From assembly GCA_039583875.1 (NCBI GenBank), contig CM077166.1, forward strand, positions 83,326,564 to 83,390,563: 64,000 bases of DNA, written 5' to 3'. Source of the DNA: Platanthera guangdongensis. Its lineage: Eukaryota; Streptophyta; Magnoliopsida; Asparagales; Orchidaceae. Position 1 is the first letter of the stretch. Every line of letters starts with the position of its first letter. This document shows positions 21,873 to 33,622 of this stretch, in pieces. Made by a program: the position numbers and the translations under genes. A model generated the notes under the pieces. That model saw only the letters and a list, made by a program, of their open reading frames with translations, was not told the DNA's origin and made no database searches.

Positions 21873-23291
21873 TGAAAGTGAGGGATAGATAGAATTTACT
21901 CTAGAGGGGGGGGGGGTGAATAGAGTATTAAAAACAATTTTTTGGATTTATTGCGTAATTAAAATATTGATACTTATTTGAAGGAGGGAAAAACACAAGA
22001 AACTATCACAGCACAATACACAAAGAAAACACAAAGCAAACTAGACGACACAAGAAATTTTATAGTGGTTCCCCAAATCTGGGTACATCCACTCTTCTAC
22101 CACCCTGGTAGGAAGCCACTTAGGTTTTTGATCAGGTGCCCTATCACCACAAGATCTGCTTCAGGTAGATCTAGAAACCCTTCAGGCTTTTGATCAGGTG
22201 CCTAAAAACTAATAGGTTTTTGATCAGGTGCCCTATCACCAAGGAGTTTACTTTTGAAGGGAGTAACAACCTGTACAAGAGAGGTTAAAGAAAAGTAGAT
22301 GACAGTCTTCTCTTTCTCAAACACAATGAGATGACTATGTGGATTTTTGATGATGCCAAAGCTCCTCCTGAGATATTGAGTAGATTTAGGAAGATTGAAG
22401 CTTTGTCCAGGATATAGGTCTTCAGATTGATGTTGATTTGAGCTCTCTGTAGATTTTTGAAGCCTGAAGAAAGAAGAAGACTAGAGAGAATTGGGTGTTG
22501 AACAAGTTCTTCTTCTTCCTTGTTTCAGCAAAAGCAAGAGACCTTGAGAGAAAAAAGATTATTTTTCAGACTATCTGTCACAGTGATTCTTGTTGTCTCT
22601 TTCTTTTTGAGTTCTCTGTTTTAATAAGAATGACCAATGGCCTGAAATTGAATTCCCCAGACAGTACTTAATTCTCTGCAAGAATTTAGGAGCCCAAACG
22701 GCTAGAATGGCTGGCAATCATAAATGCACTTCCATAACTGTCTTTACAAAATATTTTGTGAATACCATAATTAATGCTTCATGAAATATGGCTATCAGCC
22801 TTGAGAATGTCAGCATTAAGTATCAGAATATATTTGCCTTAAAATAATTTATCATAACCAAATATTTCTGACCGATATGAGAGAACTGATAACTAGAGGC
22901 AGCATAAAATCGTAAACCCTAGTTCAGAGATCTTCGAACTGGGTTAAGAGATCGTCGACCTGAGAACAACTATCGTAGATCTGAGATAACTGCTGAGAAG
23001 CACAAGATCATTGACTTGAGCTCATAGATCGTCGAGCTCAGTTCAGAGTAGAGAATTCTGAGATCGTCGATGGGAGATCGACGATCGTCGAGCTAAGTTT
23101 TACTGTAGTCGAACTGATGTAGATAATCCATAATATCTTTTTGAATCTAGGTCTGAGTCCACTGCAATGCTAGTTTGAACAATCCTGACCTAAAAGGATC
23201 TAACTAAGACTAGACAAGGACCCAGGCTATACATGGGGGTCAAAACATCCTAAGAGTGAACCAAGCACAAATCCAAATAAGGGTTCCAACA
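21873..23291 (-). repeat. 3' LTR of C2
   Basis: The LTR is 1419 bp. It contains a G homopolymer at about 21906-21917, a repeated 'gatcaggtgcc' segment (22120-22250), and a GATCGTCGA-type motif array (22930-23110). It matches 30115-31517 closely with scattered substitutions. Confidence 0.93.
22930..23110. repeat. GATCGTCGA motif array in C2 3' LTR
   Basis: Alternating agatcgtcgag/ctgag and related words lie in U3, matching 31155-31330 in the other LTR. The same word variant fills the array before the C2 third ORF. Confidence 0.75.
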
Positions 23292-23306
23292 ATCTCTCCC
23301 TATTTG
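23292..23306 (-). promoter_or_regulatory. Polypurine tract of C2
   Basis: The minus strand reads AATAGGGAGAGAT immediately before the LTR start TGTTGGAACC, the expected plus-strand primer position. Confidence 0.75.
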
Positions 23307-23499
23307 TGTGAGGTCACTCAAAAACAAAACTGAAAATAAATAAAAAATAGAAAGACCATAAATATCTGTAGGGATGACATAACATCAGCAGATATGTTAT
23401 AGCAATGCATTGTACATAATCAGTTAAGCATTAAAAAAATAAATACAAACTATAGTTTATCAGATGAAGGACTAGAGGAGGGTTTAGAAAAAAATTATC

Positions 23500-26400
23500 T
23501 TTCTGAGTGGATCTGGTATATCCTACTTATAAGTCATCAGGTCTTGTCCACCAATAGTTGTCTGAGCACTAGTCCTGGGCACAATTGCTTCTGGATGCAA
23601 TGTCATATATTCAGCTAGATTGAAGACTTTCTTGCTAACGAGGAGTTTGTCCAGCTCCTTTTCTCTGTAGGATTACATGGTGGAAAACCTAGATGGATCT
23701 TCTCCTTATGCTACAATTTTTCTTATCTGAGAGAGACCAATCAGTTCTTGAAGCCTGGCCATCCTAGAGTTAGGATCAACTTCCTATTCAATAGGTGGCT
23801 GATCATCTTGAGGAGGGAACATTGAAACTTCTTTGAACTGAGTGGATTGAGCCTGAACGTCTGTTGTGCTATGTTGTTTATCACTTTGAGAATAGATAGA
23901 TCTGGGAGGAGCAATCACACTATACTTTCCTTTGGGCTTATGAGTTTCATCATGTCTTCTGGACTGATAAGCAGTTGTCTCCTGAACCTTGGGAAGAACT
24001 TGTTGTTGTGGAGGAGAGAAGGAGGGTTTCTGAGAAATTACTTCATTTATTTGCTATGTATAACTTTGATTTCTTTGTTGTTGACTGCTTCCTTGGGAAT
24101 GAGATCTGGAAGATCTATCCTGCCTTTGATATGTTCTAGAGAATGAGGAAGGCTTGGAAGTTGCATTAGAAGCTTGAGGAATAGATCCTGAAGCACCAGC
24201 AGGACGAGGAGGAGGACCTATTCTGAAATTCTGAGGAGGAGGTGAGTATCTCCTGCTCTCCTTCCTGGCTTTCTATTCATTTTTTGATAACCACATCCAG
24301 CTTTCCATGCCAGGGTATGTAGTAATCCCTTTCAAGATGTAGTAAGGGGTATCATTAGTATTGCCTGGCTTGGGAGCAGCCTTGGGAGCAGCTTTTCTTT
24401 TCTTTGGCACTTTATTTTTCTTGGAATTTTCATCCTCTGAATCATCATCCTCATCATCATCAGATGAATCAGGAGGATTGTCATATAGGTCATTTATTTC
24501 CTTCAGCTGTTTATCATAAGTCTTTTTAGCAGCTTTTTCTTTAGCTTCTTCCTTAATGTCAAGAGCAATAAGATCATCTAGAGAGGGAAGAGGACTATCA
24601 TCTATGGAATAGGAAGGTCCAAGGGGTTGGGACTAGATCAATATACATAGAATATACTTTAGCAAGAGGAGCACAAGGCTCACAGAGATTTATTAAACAA
24701 GTCTCAAGGGCTAAGGCCAGATTTCCTGAAGCCACTAGATCAAGCAGTGTATCAACAATTAAGAGAGCATCAAGCTCATCCTTATCTTCTGTAATAGGCA
24801 TACGATCAACAGCCATAGGGAATGAAATATATGTACAAACTGTAACTGACTGAATAACTGTACTTATTGGAGCAATTGGAGTTGACTGAATCTGCAGGAG
24901 TTGTTTCACAACTAAAGGACTCACGGGTCTGGTATAACAGACCATGGCCTTGGAAGAGTATATCTCAACTGAAGTCCAGACTGATCTAAACACAGAGAAA
25001 GAATGCAAAATAAATTGTAAATCAATGGATGGATGAATAAAGCAATAACCACTAGAAATGCAGGGATTGACACATCAGTGTCCTCATCTGACATAAGAAA
25101 ATCTAAATAAGGAACTATATCTACACAAAATTCCTGAAACACTTCTTCTTCCTGTACTGCTGGAGGAGACTAAGCTGGAAGTTCTGCTGAGGCTGAACCT
25201 GCTGCATCTTCATAGGACATCTCCCCCTACCTAGTTTCAGTAAGAACTGGAATCAGGCCCCTAGATGAAGAAGGCACAGAGGAAGCAGAAAGGGAAGCAG
25301 AAAGAGTGGCAGAAAGAGAGGAGATAGATTGAGCAAGAGGTGAAATGGCCTCTGCTATCAAGGATTTTAGAGTTGGAGTGAGGAGTTCTAGAAGATGAGA
25401 GAGAAAAGAGGGATCAACATGAAGAAACTCAGTTGGAGTCTGAGTTGAGACAGAATGATGAGAGGGATAAGGAATGAAATCAGTCATGATGTCATCCTGA
25501 ATAGGGGAGTCTCTTGAGGAATTTTGTGGAGATTGTGGTCTGGAGGCTTCAATGTTGATGGGTGAATCATGTGGACAAGAAGGAGATGAGTGAGGTGAGA
25601 GTAGGTCAATATTTGGAATGGATATGGTGTGGAGGTTTTGAGGTTCAACAGGGTGAAGGGTAAATGGTGACTGAGAAGGTGGAGAAGGAGGGATAATTGA
25701 GGATGAGGGAGGAGTTTGAACACTGGGAATGACGGGGGATGCTGGAGGTGGAGGAGGAGGAACTTCTTCAGTAGGGTGAGGAGTGGCTGTCATAGCCCTT
25801 GTGTCCTTAGATATATTGGAGGAAGTTCCAGCCTTGGAGGGCTTTTGAATTATCCTCTCCCACTTCCCAAACAGAGAGGAGTCCAACCTCTTGCTTGCAT
25901 TGATAGCTATGGTTGTGGAAACCAGTAGCTCTGGAGCTTTCTTCTGAAGGAAGATTACCAGAATCCTTCCTAAGCAGACTTCCTTCTTACTGTTCTTTCT
26001 CTTAATCAAATCAAAGAACAAACTAGCCCAATCTAAGGATTTCTTATTAACTAGAGCGGAAATAATGGCAAACTGTCGCCTATTGATGTTGTCGTGGGAC
26101 GAGTGCTTACCCAACAGTACCTTGCCCACAATATCAGCAAGGAACTTAAAACCAACAGATAAATTCTTCTTTAAGACCTTAGATGGGACGCCCTCAGCAT
26201 GACCCATCTCCATTGACATCGTGCTATACTTAGAACTATCTTGTTCCATCTCGTCTGTTCCATTTTTCAACTCAAAAATTTCGGTAAGAATTGTAGGGTT
26301 TAGAATCACCTGCTGTCCAGAAATGAAACCGATCATTGAGGAGTCATTTTGTTGAAGAAGAGTAAACCCATTCTTTGATTTCAGCAATAAATAGTTTGAT

Positions 26401-26550
26401 CCTTGTAGACATGAACTTCTTCAGACCCTGATAATCATATAACTGTAACATTTCTTGAAAAATAGGATCACCGTGACTGATCGATTCGAAGTCGATGTCG
26501 AAACAAGTGTCGAACTTCATCGCTGAAAGAGCCGCCGCAGAAATTGCCAT
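23500..26550 (-). pseudogene. C2 third ORF (env-position protein), broken
   Basis: The ATG at 26550 begins MAISAAALSAMKFDTCFD, the counterpart of the C1 protein. A frameshift at about 26345-26387 separates the first ~65 residues from the 386-codon frame 26387-25227, which carries LNPTILTEIFEL, FLADIVGKVLLGKH and an INASKRL block, then a Pro-rich stretch (PPPPPP near 25750) and a Ser/Leu-rich helix-prone end. Further pieces in changing frames reach about 23500: acidic and Lys-rich segments near 24400-24480 and a Gln/Ser-rich tail. The protein is thus longer than the C1 copy, which is cut at 17416. Function is unknown; conservation in both copia copies argues it belongs to the element. Confidence 0.72.
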
Positions 26551-26639
26551 GGAAGATCTGTAGACTCAAGAGAGAAGAGATCAAGGGCAAAGGGAAAAAT
26601 GAAAGCGCGGGACAGAGATCGAAGAGAAACCTACATATA

Positions 26640-26935
26640 GGTTTTTGGAATATGAAAAGACGATCTCTATCCGACGATAAAAATAAAAAACGTCGATCTT
26701 AGGTCAAAGATTAATTTATAAACAAATAACATCTTTGGTCTCTGATCTCAGTCGAAAATTGATTGTCGAGTATAGCTCATTGATTAATTTACTGAAGCAA
26801 AGTCGTCGATCTCTGGTCGACGATTTTTGTCTTCACACAGAGCTGTCATCAAACTTAGGTCGACAATTTAGCTCAAGAGCTGTTCGAAGATCGTCAATCT
26901 TCGTTCGACGATTTAGGAACAGATCCAAAAACTGA
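26640..26935. repeat. GTCGACGAT-type motif array between C2 pol and third ORF
   Basis: Repeated gatcgtcgatc, ggtcgacgattt and similar words occupy the whole spacer between the RNase H stop (26950) and the third-ORF start (26550), mirroring 14593-14880 in C1. Confidence 0.78.
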
Positions 26936-26949
26936 AGACAGAAATTAAA

Positions 26950-29166
26950 TTAATACTTCCCATTGATCATTCCATGCTGATTCAGGAAGAACAAGTGCAT
27001 CTTTTCATCAAGGGGTTTGGTGAAAATATCTGCTCTTTGAAAATCAGTGGGGATAAAGTCTAGATTAATTTTCTTTTTGTCTACATTATCTCTAATGAAA
27101 TGATGTCTTATATCTATATGCTTTATTTTAGAATGATGCACTTGATTATGTGATATAGATATAGCAATAGTATTATCACAGAAAATGGTTGAATTATTTA
27201 GATTGAAACCAAAATCTAAGAGTTGGTTTTGTATCCACAAAATCTGTGAAAAGCAACTGACAGCAGCCATATATTAAGCTTCAGCAGTAGATGTTGATAC
27301 AGAGGTTTGCTTCTTGCAAAACCAGGACACAAGTCTATCACCCAAGAACTGGCAAGTTCCTGAAGTGCTCTTTCTGTCCACTCTACATCTAGCATAGTCA
27401 GCATCTAAAAATCCAGTCAACTCAAATGCTGACTCTGTTGGATACCAGAGTCCTAGATTAGGACAACCCTTTATATATCTCAAAATCCTTTTTATGAAAA
27501 TAAGATGGGATTCTTTAGGGTTCACTAGGAACCTAGCACATAGACATGTAGCAAACATGATATCTGGTCTGCTTGCTGTTAGATATAGTAGGGATCCAAC
27601 AATGGCCCTATACCTGGTCTGATCAACATGTTTTCCATGTTCATCAGTGTCTAAAACAACATTGGCAGCCATGGGAGTCTTCATAGAAGATGCATCAGCC
27701 ATCCCAAACTTCTTAATAAGCTCATTAGCATATTTAGATTGGGAGATGAAAATACCATCAGGGGATTGTTTCACTTGGAGACCAAGGAAATAAGATAACT
27801 CTCCCATGCTACTCATCTCAAATTTGGAATGCATTAGATTAGAAAATCTCTTGCACAATTTGGGATCAGTAGAACCAAATATAATATCATCTACATATAT
27901 TTGTACAAATAAAATTTTATCATGATGCAATTTTGTAAAAAGGGTTTTATCTACCATGCCTCTAGAAAAACCATGCCCTAAAAGAAAGCTAGCTAAGGTC
28001 TCATACCAAGCTCTTGGAGCTTGCTTTAAACCGTAGATAGCCTTATGCAGTTTGAAAACAAAAGAGGGATGAGTTGGAGAAACAAAACCCGGAGGTTGTT
28101 CAACATAGACTTCTTCTTTAAGTTCTCCATTTAAGAATGCACTTTTGACATCCATCTGGTACACTGTGAACTTTTTGAATGCAGCATCGGCCAGAAAAAT
28201 CCTTATAGCATCTAGCCTGGCAACTGGAGCAAAGGTCTGATCATAGTCAATTCCTTCCTCTTGTCTTTATCCTTGAGCAACAAGCTTAACCTTGTTCCTC
28301 ACAATCACACCTTGGGCATCAAGCTTATTCCTGAAAACCCACTTAGTTCCAATTACTGGATAGCCTTTAGGCCTTGGAACCAAGTCCCAAACTCTACATC
28401 TTTCAAATTTATTTAGTTCCTCTTGCATTGCAATGATCCAATGGGGATCTTGTTCAGCATCAGTTATGGATTGATGCTCAATTTGAGAGAGAAAACAGGC
28501 ATGCATCACATCATGGTTGAGTTGATGCCTTGTCTGTACACCTGCTGACATGTCTTCAATTACTTGGGATCTAGGGTAATCCCTAAGTGTGACAAAATCA
28601 GATGGTGGAGTTGGTTCAGCAACAGCAATTGGAGTGAATTCCTCTTGTGGAATTACTTCTGCTATTGGAGGAAGTTCAGTTTCTTCCATTGTGTATTCTT
28701 CACTGTCTTCATTTTCTTGTGGTGAAGGATGAGATATCACCTTCTGGGTGAGATTTAAGTCATCCAGCTTTTTACATAGACTTTGTACCTGCAAATGATC
28801 ACTAGTAGAAGCTTCCTTCTCCTTGTAAAATATATTTGCTTCATCAAATGTAACATGTATAGACTCTTCAATTTTCAACGATGATTTATTGAGAACCCTA
28901 TATGTCTTGCTAACTTGGGAATATCCTAGAAAGATTCCCATTGTAGCTTTGGCTACAAACTTTCTAAGATAATCTTTGTTGTTATTATGTATATAACTGA
29001 TACAACAAAAAATTCTAAAGTAGTCTGTTTTAGGTTTCTTCCCTTTGAGTAATTCATAGGGGGTCTTGCATTTAAGTTTGTGTATCAAACTTCTTTTCAG
29101 GACATAATTTGCTGTGCTTACAACTTCTGCCCAGCAGGATAGAGGCATGTGATCATCAGCAACCAA
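26950..29166 (-). pseudogene. C2 integrase end, reverse transcriptase and RNase H
   Basis: Three open pieces share one frame: 29166-28267 (integrase C-terminal half and linker, up to KLVAQG), 28164-27274 (RT, then RNase H) and 27270-26950. They are separated by a stop near 28266 and by TAA at 27271-27273 where C1 keeps Glu (TESEY). RT is well preserved, with YVDD at about 27897-27886 and the copia landmarks [11 protein letters not shown] and [12 protein letters not shown]. RNase H shows a DADYAR variant of the usual DADYAG, and the piece ends with [11 protein letters not shown]. It is the better preserved of the two copia RTs, but it is still interrupted. Confidence 0.93.
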
Positions 29167-29501
29167 TGTGCTTGCAGTTTCAATTAGTGTTCTATTTTTT
29201 CTTTCAACTACCCCTTTTATTGAGTAGTTCTGGGAGCAGAGAAGTAGTGCCTGATACCTTTCTTCTCACAGAATTCTTACATAGGAAGAGATTCAAACTC
29301 AGTGCCATGATCACTTCTGATCAATGCAACTAGAGTAGAGTACTCAATCTTAATGCATTTTAGAAAGTCTGTAAGAGCTTTGAAATTATCAGACTTGTTT
29401 CTCAAGAAGAAAACCCAAGAGAACCTAGAGAAGTCATCTAAAATAACTAAAGTATAGAACTCAGTCCCATGAGCTGGGGAAGCACATGAGAATCTTGTCA
29501 T
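29167..29501 (-). pseudogene. C2 integrase core, N-terminally deleted
   Basis: The frame 29501-29277 holds LVILDDFSRFSWVFFLRNKSD and IRSDHGTEFE, so the second catalytic Asp is present while the HHCC zinc domain and first Asp are missing. Further stops precede 29166. Its left neighbour in element order is gag, showing a deletion junction at about 29475-29500. Confidence 0.82.
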
Positions 29502-30012
29502 TTATTTCTGTGACTGAGATGTCTTTGTCAAGAGTTTTTTTGCTCATTAACAATGATAATGAGTCTTTTGTACATCTCAGAAACTTGCTCAGTTTCTTCC
29601 TTTTTAAAATTCTCATACTGGAGATGAGATAAGCTTTCCTGTCTTTCCTTTCATCTGCTGATCCTGCAACTATCTGGTTTAAGAAATCCTAGATGGCCTT
29701 AGCTGATTCACATTTAGCTACTTTCTGAAATATATCATCAGACATTGTTTGTGCCAGTATGTTCATGTTTTTTGTAGCAGCAATCTTTACTTTCTTGTAT
29801 GCATTATTTTAGTCTGGAGGAGGTACTACAGTCATGTTTGTGGAAGTACTTGCAGGGGCAGCTGGTGGTGGAGGTACTCCTATTAAGATAGAATCAAAAA
29901 TTTCTTCATTAATAGAATTCATATAAAGCATGATTCTTGCCTTCCAGATTCCAAACTTTTGGAAGTTGCAAACTGGAGGTCTGGTGCTTGCAAAATCATT
30001 ATACTGTGCCAT
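29480..30012 (-). pseudogene. C2 gag N-terminal region
   Basis: The ATG at 30012 starts MAQYNDFASTRPPVC, followed by an FGIWKARI-type motif common near the start of plant copia gag. A Pro/Ala-rich loop ends at a stop (about 29809). The same frame continues with a UBN2-like helical region (ILAQTMSDDIFQKV, YLISSMRILKRKKL) to about 29480, where it runs into integrase text. The zinc knuckle seen in C1 is absent. Confidence 0.82.
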
Positions 30013-30100
30013 GGTATAACAAGAAAAAATAGTAGAGTAAGCATATATCTATCAGAGATCTTAGGTTCAGGTGTTAGCCTGTACAACCTTAAAAACACAC

Positions 30101-30112
30101 CCTCTGATACCA
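30101..30112 (-). promoter_or_regulatory. Primer binding site of C2 (initiator tRNA-Met)
   Basis: The minus strand reads TGGTATCAGAGG two bases inside the 5' LTR, the standard plant copia primer site for initiator tRNA-Met. Confidence 0.92.
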
Positions 30113-30114
30113 AT

Positions 30115-31517
30115 TGAAAGTGAGGGATAGATAAAATTTACACTGGAGGGGGGGGGGGGGGGTGAATAGAGTATTAAAAAAAATTGTTTAGATTTGTTGC
30201 GGAATTAAAATATTGATACTTATATGAAAGAGGGAAAATCACAAGAAACTATCGCAATACAATACACAAAGAAAACACAAAGCAAACCAGACGACACAAG
30301 AAATTTTATAGTGGTTCCCCAAATCTGGGTACATCCACTCTTCTACCACCCTGGTAGGAATCCACTTAGGTTTTTGATCAGGTGCCCTATCACCACAAGA
30401 TCTGCTTCAGGTAGATCTAGAAACCCTTCAGGCTTTTGATCAGGTGCCTAAAAACTAATAGGTTTTTGATCAGGTGCCCTATCACCAAGAAGTTTACTTT
30501 TGAAGCGAGTAATAACCCTGTACAAGAGAGGTTAAAGAAAAGTTGATGACAATCTTCTCTTTCTCAAACACAATGAGAAGACTATGTGTATTTTTGATGA
30601 TGCCAAAGCTCCCCGTGAGATATTGAGTAGATTCAAGAAGATGGAAGCTTTGTCCAGGGTGTAGTTCTTCAGATAGATGTTGATTTGAGCTCTATGTATA
30701 CTTTTGAAGCCTGAATAAAGAAGAAGAATAGAGAGAATTGGGTGTTGAACAAGTTCTTCTTCTTCCTTGTTTCAGCAAAAGCAAGAGACCTTGAGAGCAA
30801 AAAGATTGTTTTTCTGACTATCTATCACAGTGATTCTTGTTGTCTCTTTCTTTTTGAGTTCTCTGTTTTAATCAGAATGACCAACGGCCTGAAATTTAAT
30901 TCCCCAGACAGTACTTAATTCTCTGCAAGAATTTAGGAGCCCAAACGGCTAGAATGGCTAGCAATCATAAATGCACTTCCATAACTATCTTACAGAATAT
31001 TCTGTGAATACCGTAATTAATGCTTCATGAAATATGGCTATCAGCCTTAAGAATGTCAGCATTAATTATCAGAATATATTTGACTTAAAATAATTTATCA
31101 TAACCAAAATACTTCTGACCGATCTAAGAGAACTGATAACTGGAGGCAGCATAAAATCGTAGAGCTTAGTTCAGAGATCGTCGAACTGAGAACAACTATT
31201 GTAGATCTGAGATAACTGCTGAGAAGCACAAGATCGTCGACCTGAGCTCGTAGATCGTCAAGCTCAGTTCAAAGTAGAGAACTTTGAGATCGTCGATGGG
31301 AGATTGATGATTGTGGAGATGAGTTCTACTGTAGTCGAACTGATGTAGATAATCCATAAAATCTTTCGGAATATAAGTTTGAGTCCACTGCAATGCTGGT
31401 CTGCACAATCCTCACCTAAAAGGATCTAACTAAGACTAGACAAGGACCCATGTTATATATGGGGGTCAAAACATCCTAAGAGTGAACCTAGCACAAATCC
31501 AAAAAAGGGTTCCAACA
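30115..31517 (-). repeat. 5' LTR of C2
   Basis: The LTR is 1403 bp and paired with 21873-23291. It has a G homopolymer at about 30150-30163, a 'gatcaggtgcc' repeat near 30376-30485 and a GATCGTCGA motif array at about 31155-31330. TSD GGCCA follows at 31518-31522. Confidence 0.93.
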
Positions 31518-31764
31518 GGCCATAAGTCCAAGTACTTGTGTATTTGTACGTTTATTCCTTTTGGGTTATTGTAGTGGACATTCATGCTGTGGTTGGGTTC
31601 TTAATTTGCAACTTTTAAATTGCTTCCGCTAGAATGTACTCTGTGTAGGACATTAATTATTGGCTGGGTCCTTTGCAAAACCCTACGGTCTGTCTGTGGT
31701 ACATGGCGTCGGGCCCCGACCGGACCTACTACTATATGCTATGTGACGGATAGGGGGTGTTACA
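31518..31764 (+). repeat. Tekay-like LTR fragment, right portion
   Basis: This continues the LTR interrupted at 21872. It ends with the block cgggccccgaccggacc...gggggtgttaca, matching the end of the complete Tekay LTR (ggggccccggccggaccc...ggaggtgttaca at 39016-39065). No TGGTATCA primer site follows, so no internal region is attached. Confidence 0.8.
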
Positions 31765-32349
31765 GCTGCTACTGTTGTAGTTGTCGCTGCTCCCTCTGCC
31801 GAAACTCAGCTCTCCTCTCATCACATCCTCTGCCACACCTTGGATCCTTTACTCTCGGCGAAGTTCTTTGCGTGTTTTAGACATGCCTAGATATAGACTC
31901 TTTTGTTTTGCTGAAGTCTCCGACTAAGGGGTAGCGGCTTGAGTTGAATCACTTGACTTTTGTCCTATCTTTCTCTTTGGGCGGATACATACAGTCTGAG
32001 CTCAGCAGGGCGATGCCTTCTATCTTTCTCTTTGGGCTGTGGCCAGTCTCAACTATCTTGAGTAGCGGCTCAGACTGGTAGGCAACTCGCCAGGAAGAGT
32101 CTATATCACCGAGAGGCAAATCCAATTAGACGGAGGCGAACGCCAGTGAAGGTGGCCTATTGTTCGATTCCAAAGTGATGGTTTCTTTACTTACTTCAAC
32201 TGACGCCTTGGTAGTTTGCTTAGGCCCAAGTGGTTCCTTGCTTCAGGGGGTTCGATCTTCTATCCAAGCGTTAGAGAGGAGCGGTAGCATCATAGAGGAA
32301 CCCTAGATGCTGTCGGAGTAAAGGATCGCCAACAAGGGCGTTCTAGTGC

Positions 32350-32394
32350 GTTGTAGATTCTTATCCAAAACTTGTATGGATAAGAATCTACAAC
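32350..32394. repeat. Perfect 18-bp inverted repeat (hairpin)
   Basis: gttgtagattcttatcca and its exact complement flank a 9-base loop aaacttgta. No T-run follows, so it is not an obvious terminator. It is probably a mitochondrial-type stem-loop carried with the insert. Confidence 0.9.
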
Positions 32395-33447
32395 TCTCGG
32401 AGCGGTAGCAACCAAAAGAAAGCAGTCCAACTAAGGGGATGCCCTGGGAGCAGATAATGGGAGTGATGCTATGAGCTATGGGTTGTGGCCAGTCTCAACT
32501 AAGGAGTACTCGACTAGTGGCGTAGGCTGTCTCAACTGAAGCGATTAGTGCAATTGAGTCTATGTGTGGGACCGGGACTTTATGCATAAAATGAAAGTAA
32601 CGAAACTCATCGAGCAAGTGACCGTGCAGCTGAAATCCTTGGGAGGTACAGAAAGCAGCATGGAAGTACCCTCAGCCTGGACCAAGAACCCACGGTTCGC
32701 CCCGAGCAAGGAAACATTGTTGACCGAAGCGGATAATCTCACTATTACCAGAGTCGACTCGCCAGCCCTTGTTGACAACAGGAGAATGAAGAAGATCCTC
32801 GAGTCTCACGGTCGGCGACATAGCGACCATTGCATACCAACGAAGGTACACAAGCCACTGATCTAACCAGCCACTGATTCTACCGCTCGAACAATGTGAT
32901 CTATCTTTCTATTAATTATTGGCTTCGCATAAGCTCACCGCCCCGGGGATGTTGAAAAGCCTTCCTTCGTCGCTATCGCGACTCAGCTACTACGTCCCCT
33001 TGGGCGAGCTCTTGCCTATCAACTACGCTATGCCGATGCGTTCAAGCACAGGCTGAGAGAGGATGGGCTCACAGACAAAGACGAGAGATCAAGCAGCTAT
33101 TCAGAGAGATGTTCCCAAGGATGCTAGCTAACAGAGGACAAGCCGGAGACCGGGTCACCGGATGGATGTGAGGGAGCTCGAGCTCTGATATCCGCGGACT
33201 CAGGAAGAGAGTAAGTCTGAAGACCAGTTGGCATTCTTGTTCGGATGCTTGAATCGAACTCATCTCTTTCTTTATTTACGACAAACCTTGACTAAGGAAA
33301 TTTCTTTGAATGCACGATCACGAGCCATTCCCACCGACTGATCCGGAGAGCGGCAGTAGCATCACTTTTTTAGGTTGAATGATCGGAAGATGGTCAAGGT
33401 AGCCTACTTGACTTCTAAGCCAATGCACTAGATGCGCATGTAGTCCA

Positions 33448-33622
33448 GGCTATCCACTGCTTTTAACCCTGTTTGCATGGGTTCGTGCACAGATTGACGT
33501 TCAATAATCCCTGGGGCTTTCACTTCGACACGTCTTCGTTCGTGATCGCTTAGAGCCCCTCTTCCATCAATAGGTACTCCCAACGCGTCGACCACACGGC
33601 CTAACATGGCCTTTCCCGCAGG
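33448..33622 (-). pseudogene. atp1: atp1 fragment (mitochondrial ATP synthase alpha subunit)
   Basis: The minus strand encodes about 58 residues of the alpha subunit of mitochondrial F1-ATPase, including [20 protein letters not shown], then [20 protein letters not shown] and [10 protein letters not shown]. This lies just upstream of the P-loop region in the family. Both ends stop abruptly (before the GDRQTGKT nucleotide-binding loop on one side, after the N-terminal third on the other), so it is a non-functional fragment. The reading frame is undamaged, which suggests a fairly recent transfer or a chimeric mitochondrial fragment. Confidence 0.9.

Larger units (their letters stand above)
21873..31517 (-). 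mobile_element. Ty1/copia element C2 with both LTRs, TSD GGCCA
   Basis: LTRs at 21873-23291 and 30115-31517 start TGAAAGTGAGGG and end GGGTTCCAACA in plus orientation (TG...CA) and are flanked by the 5-bp duplication GGCCA. Minus-strand order: primer site, gag, truncated integrase, RT, RNase H, third ORF, polypurine tract. A deletion fused gag to integrase, removing the zinc knuckle, protease and integrase N-terminus. It is the sister of C1 and helps define which C1 changes are mutations. Confidence 0.93.

Noticed and set aside
21900..21920. Long G homopolymers in C2 LTRs as G-quadruplex elements
   Set aside because: Single runs without the spaced G-tracts needed; length differs between LTRs (about 12 and 14), consistent with slippage.
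32564..32866. 100-codon open frame in the mitochondrial insert
   Set aside because: No recognisable domain; length is compatible with chance in mixed-GC DNA.
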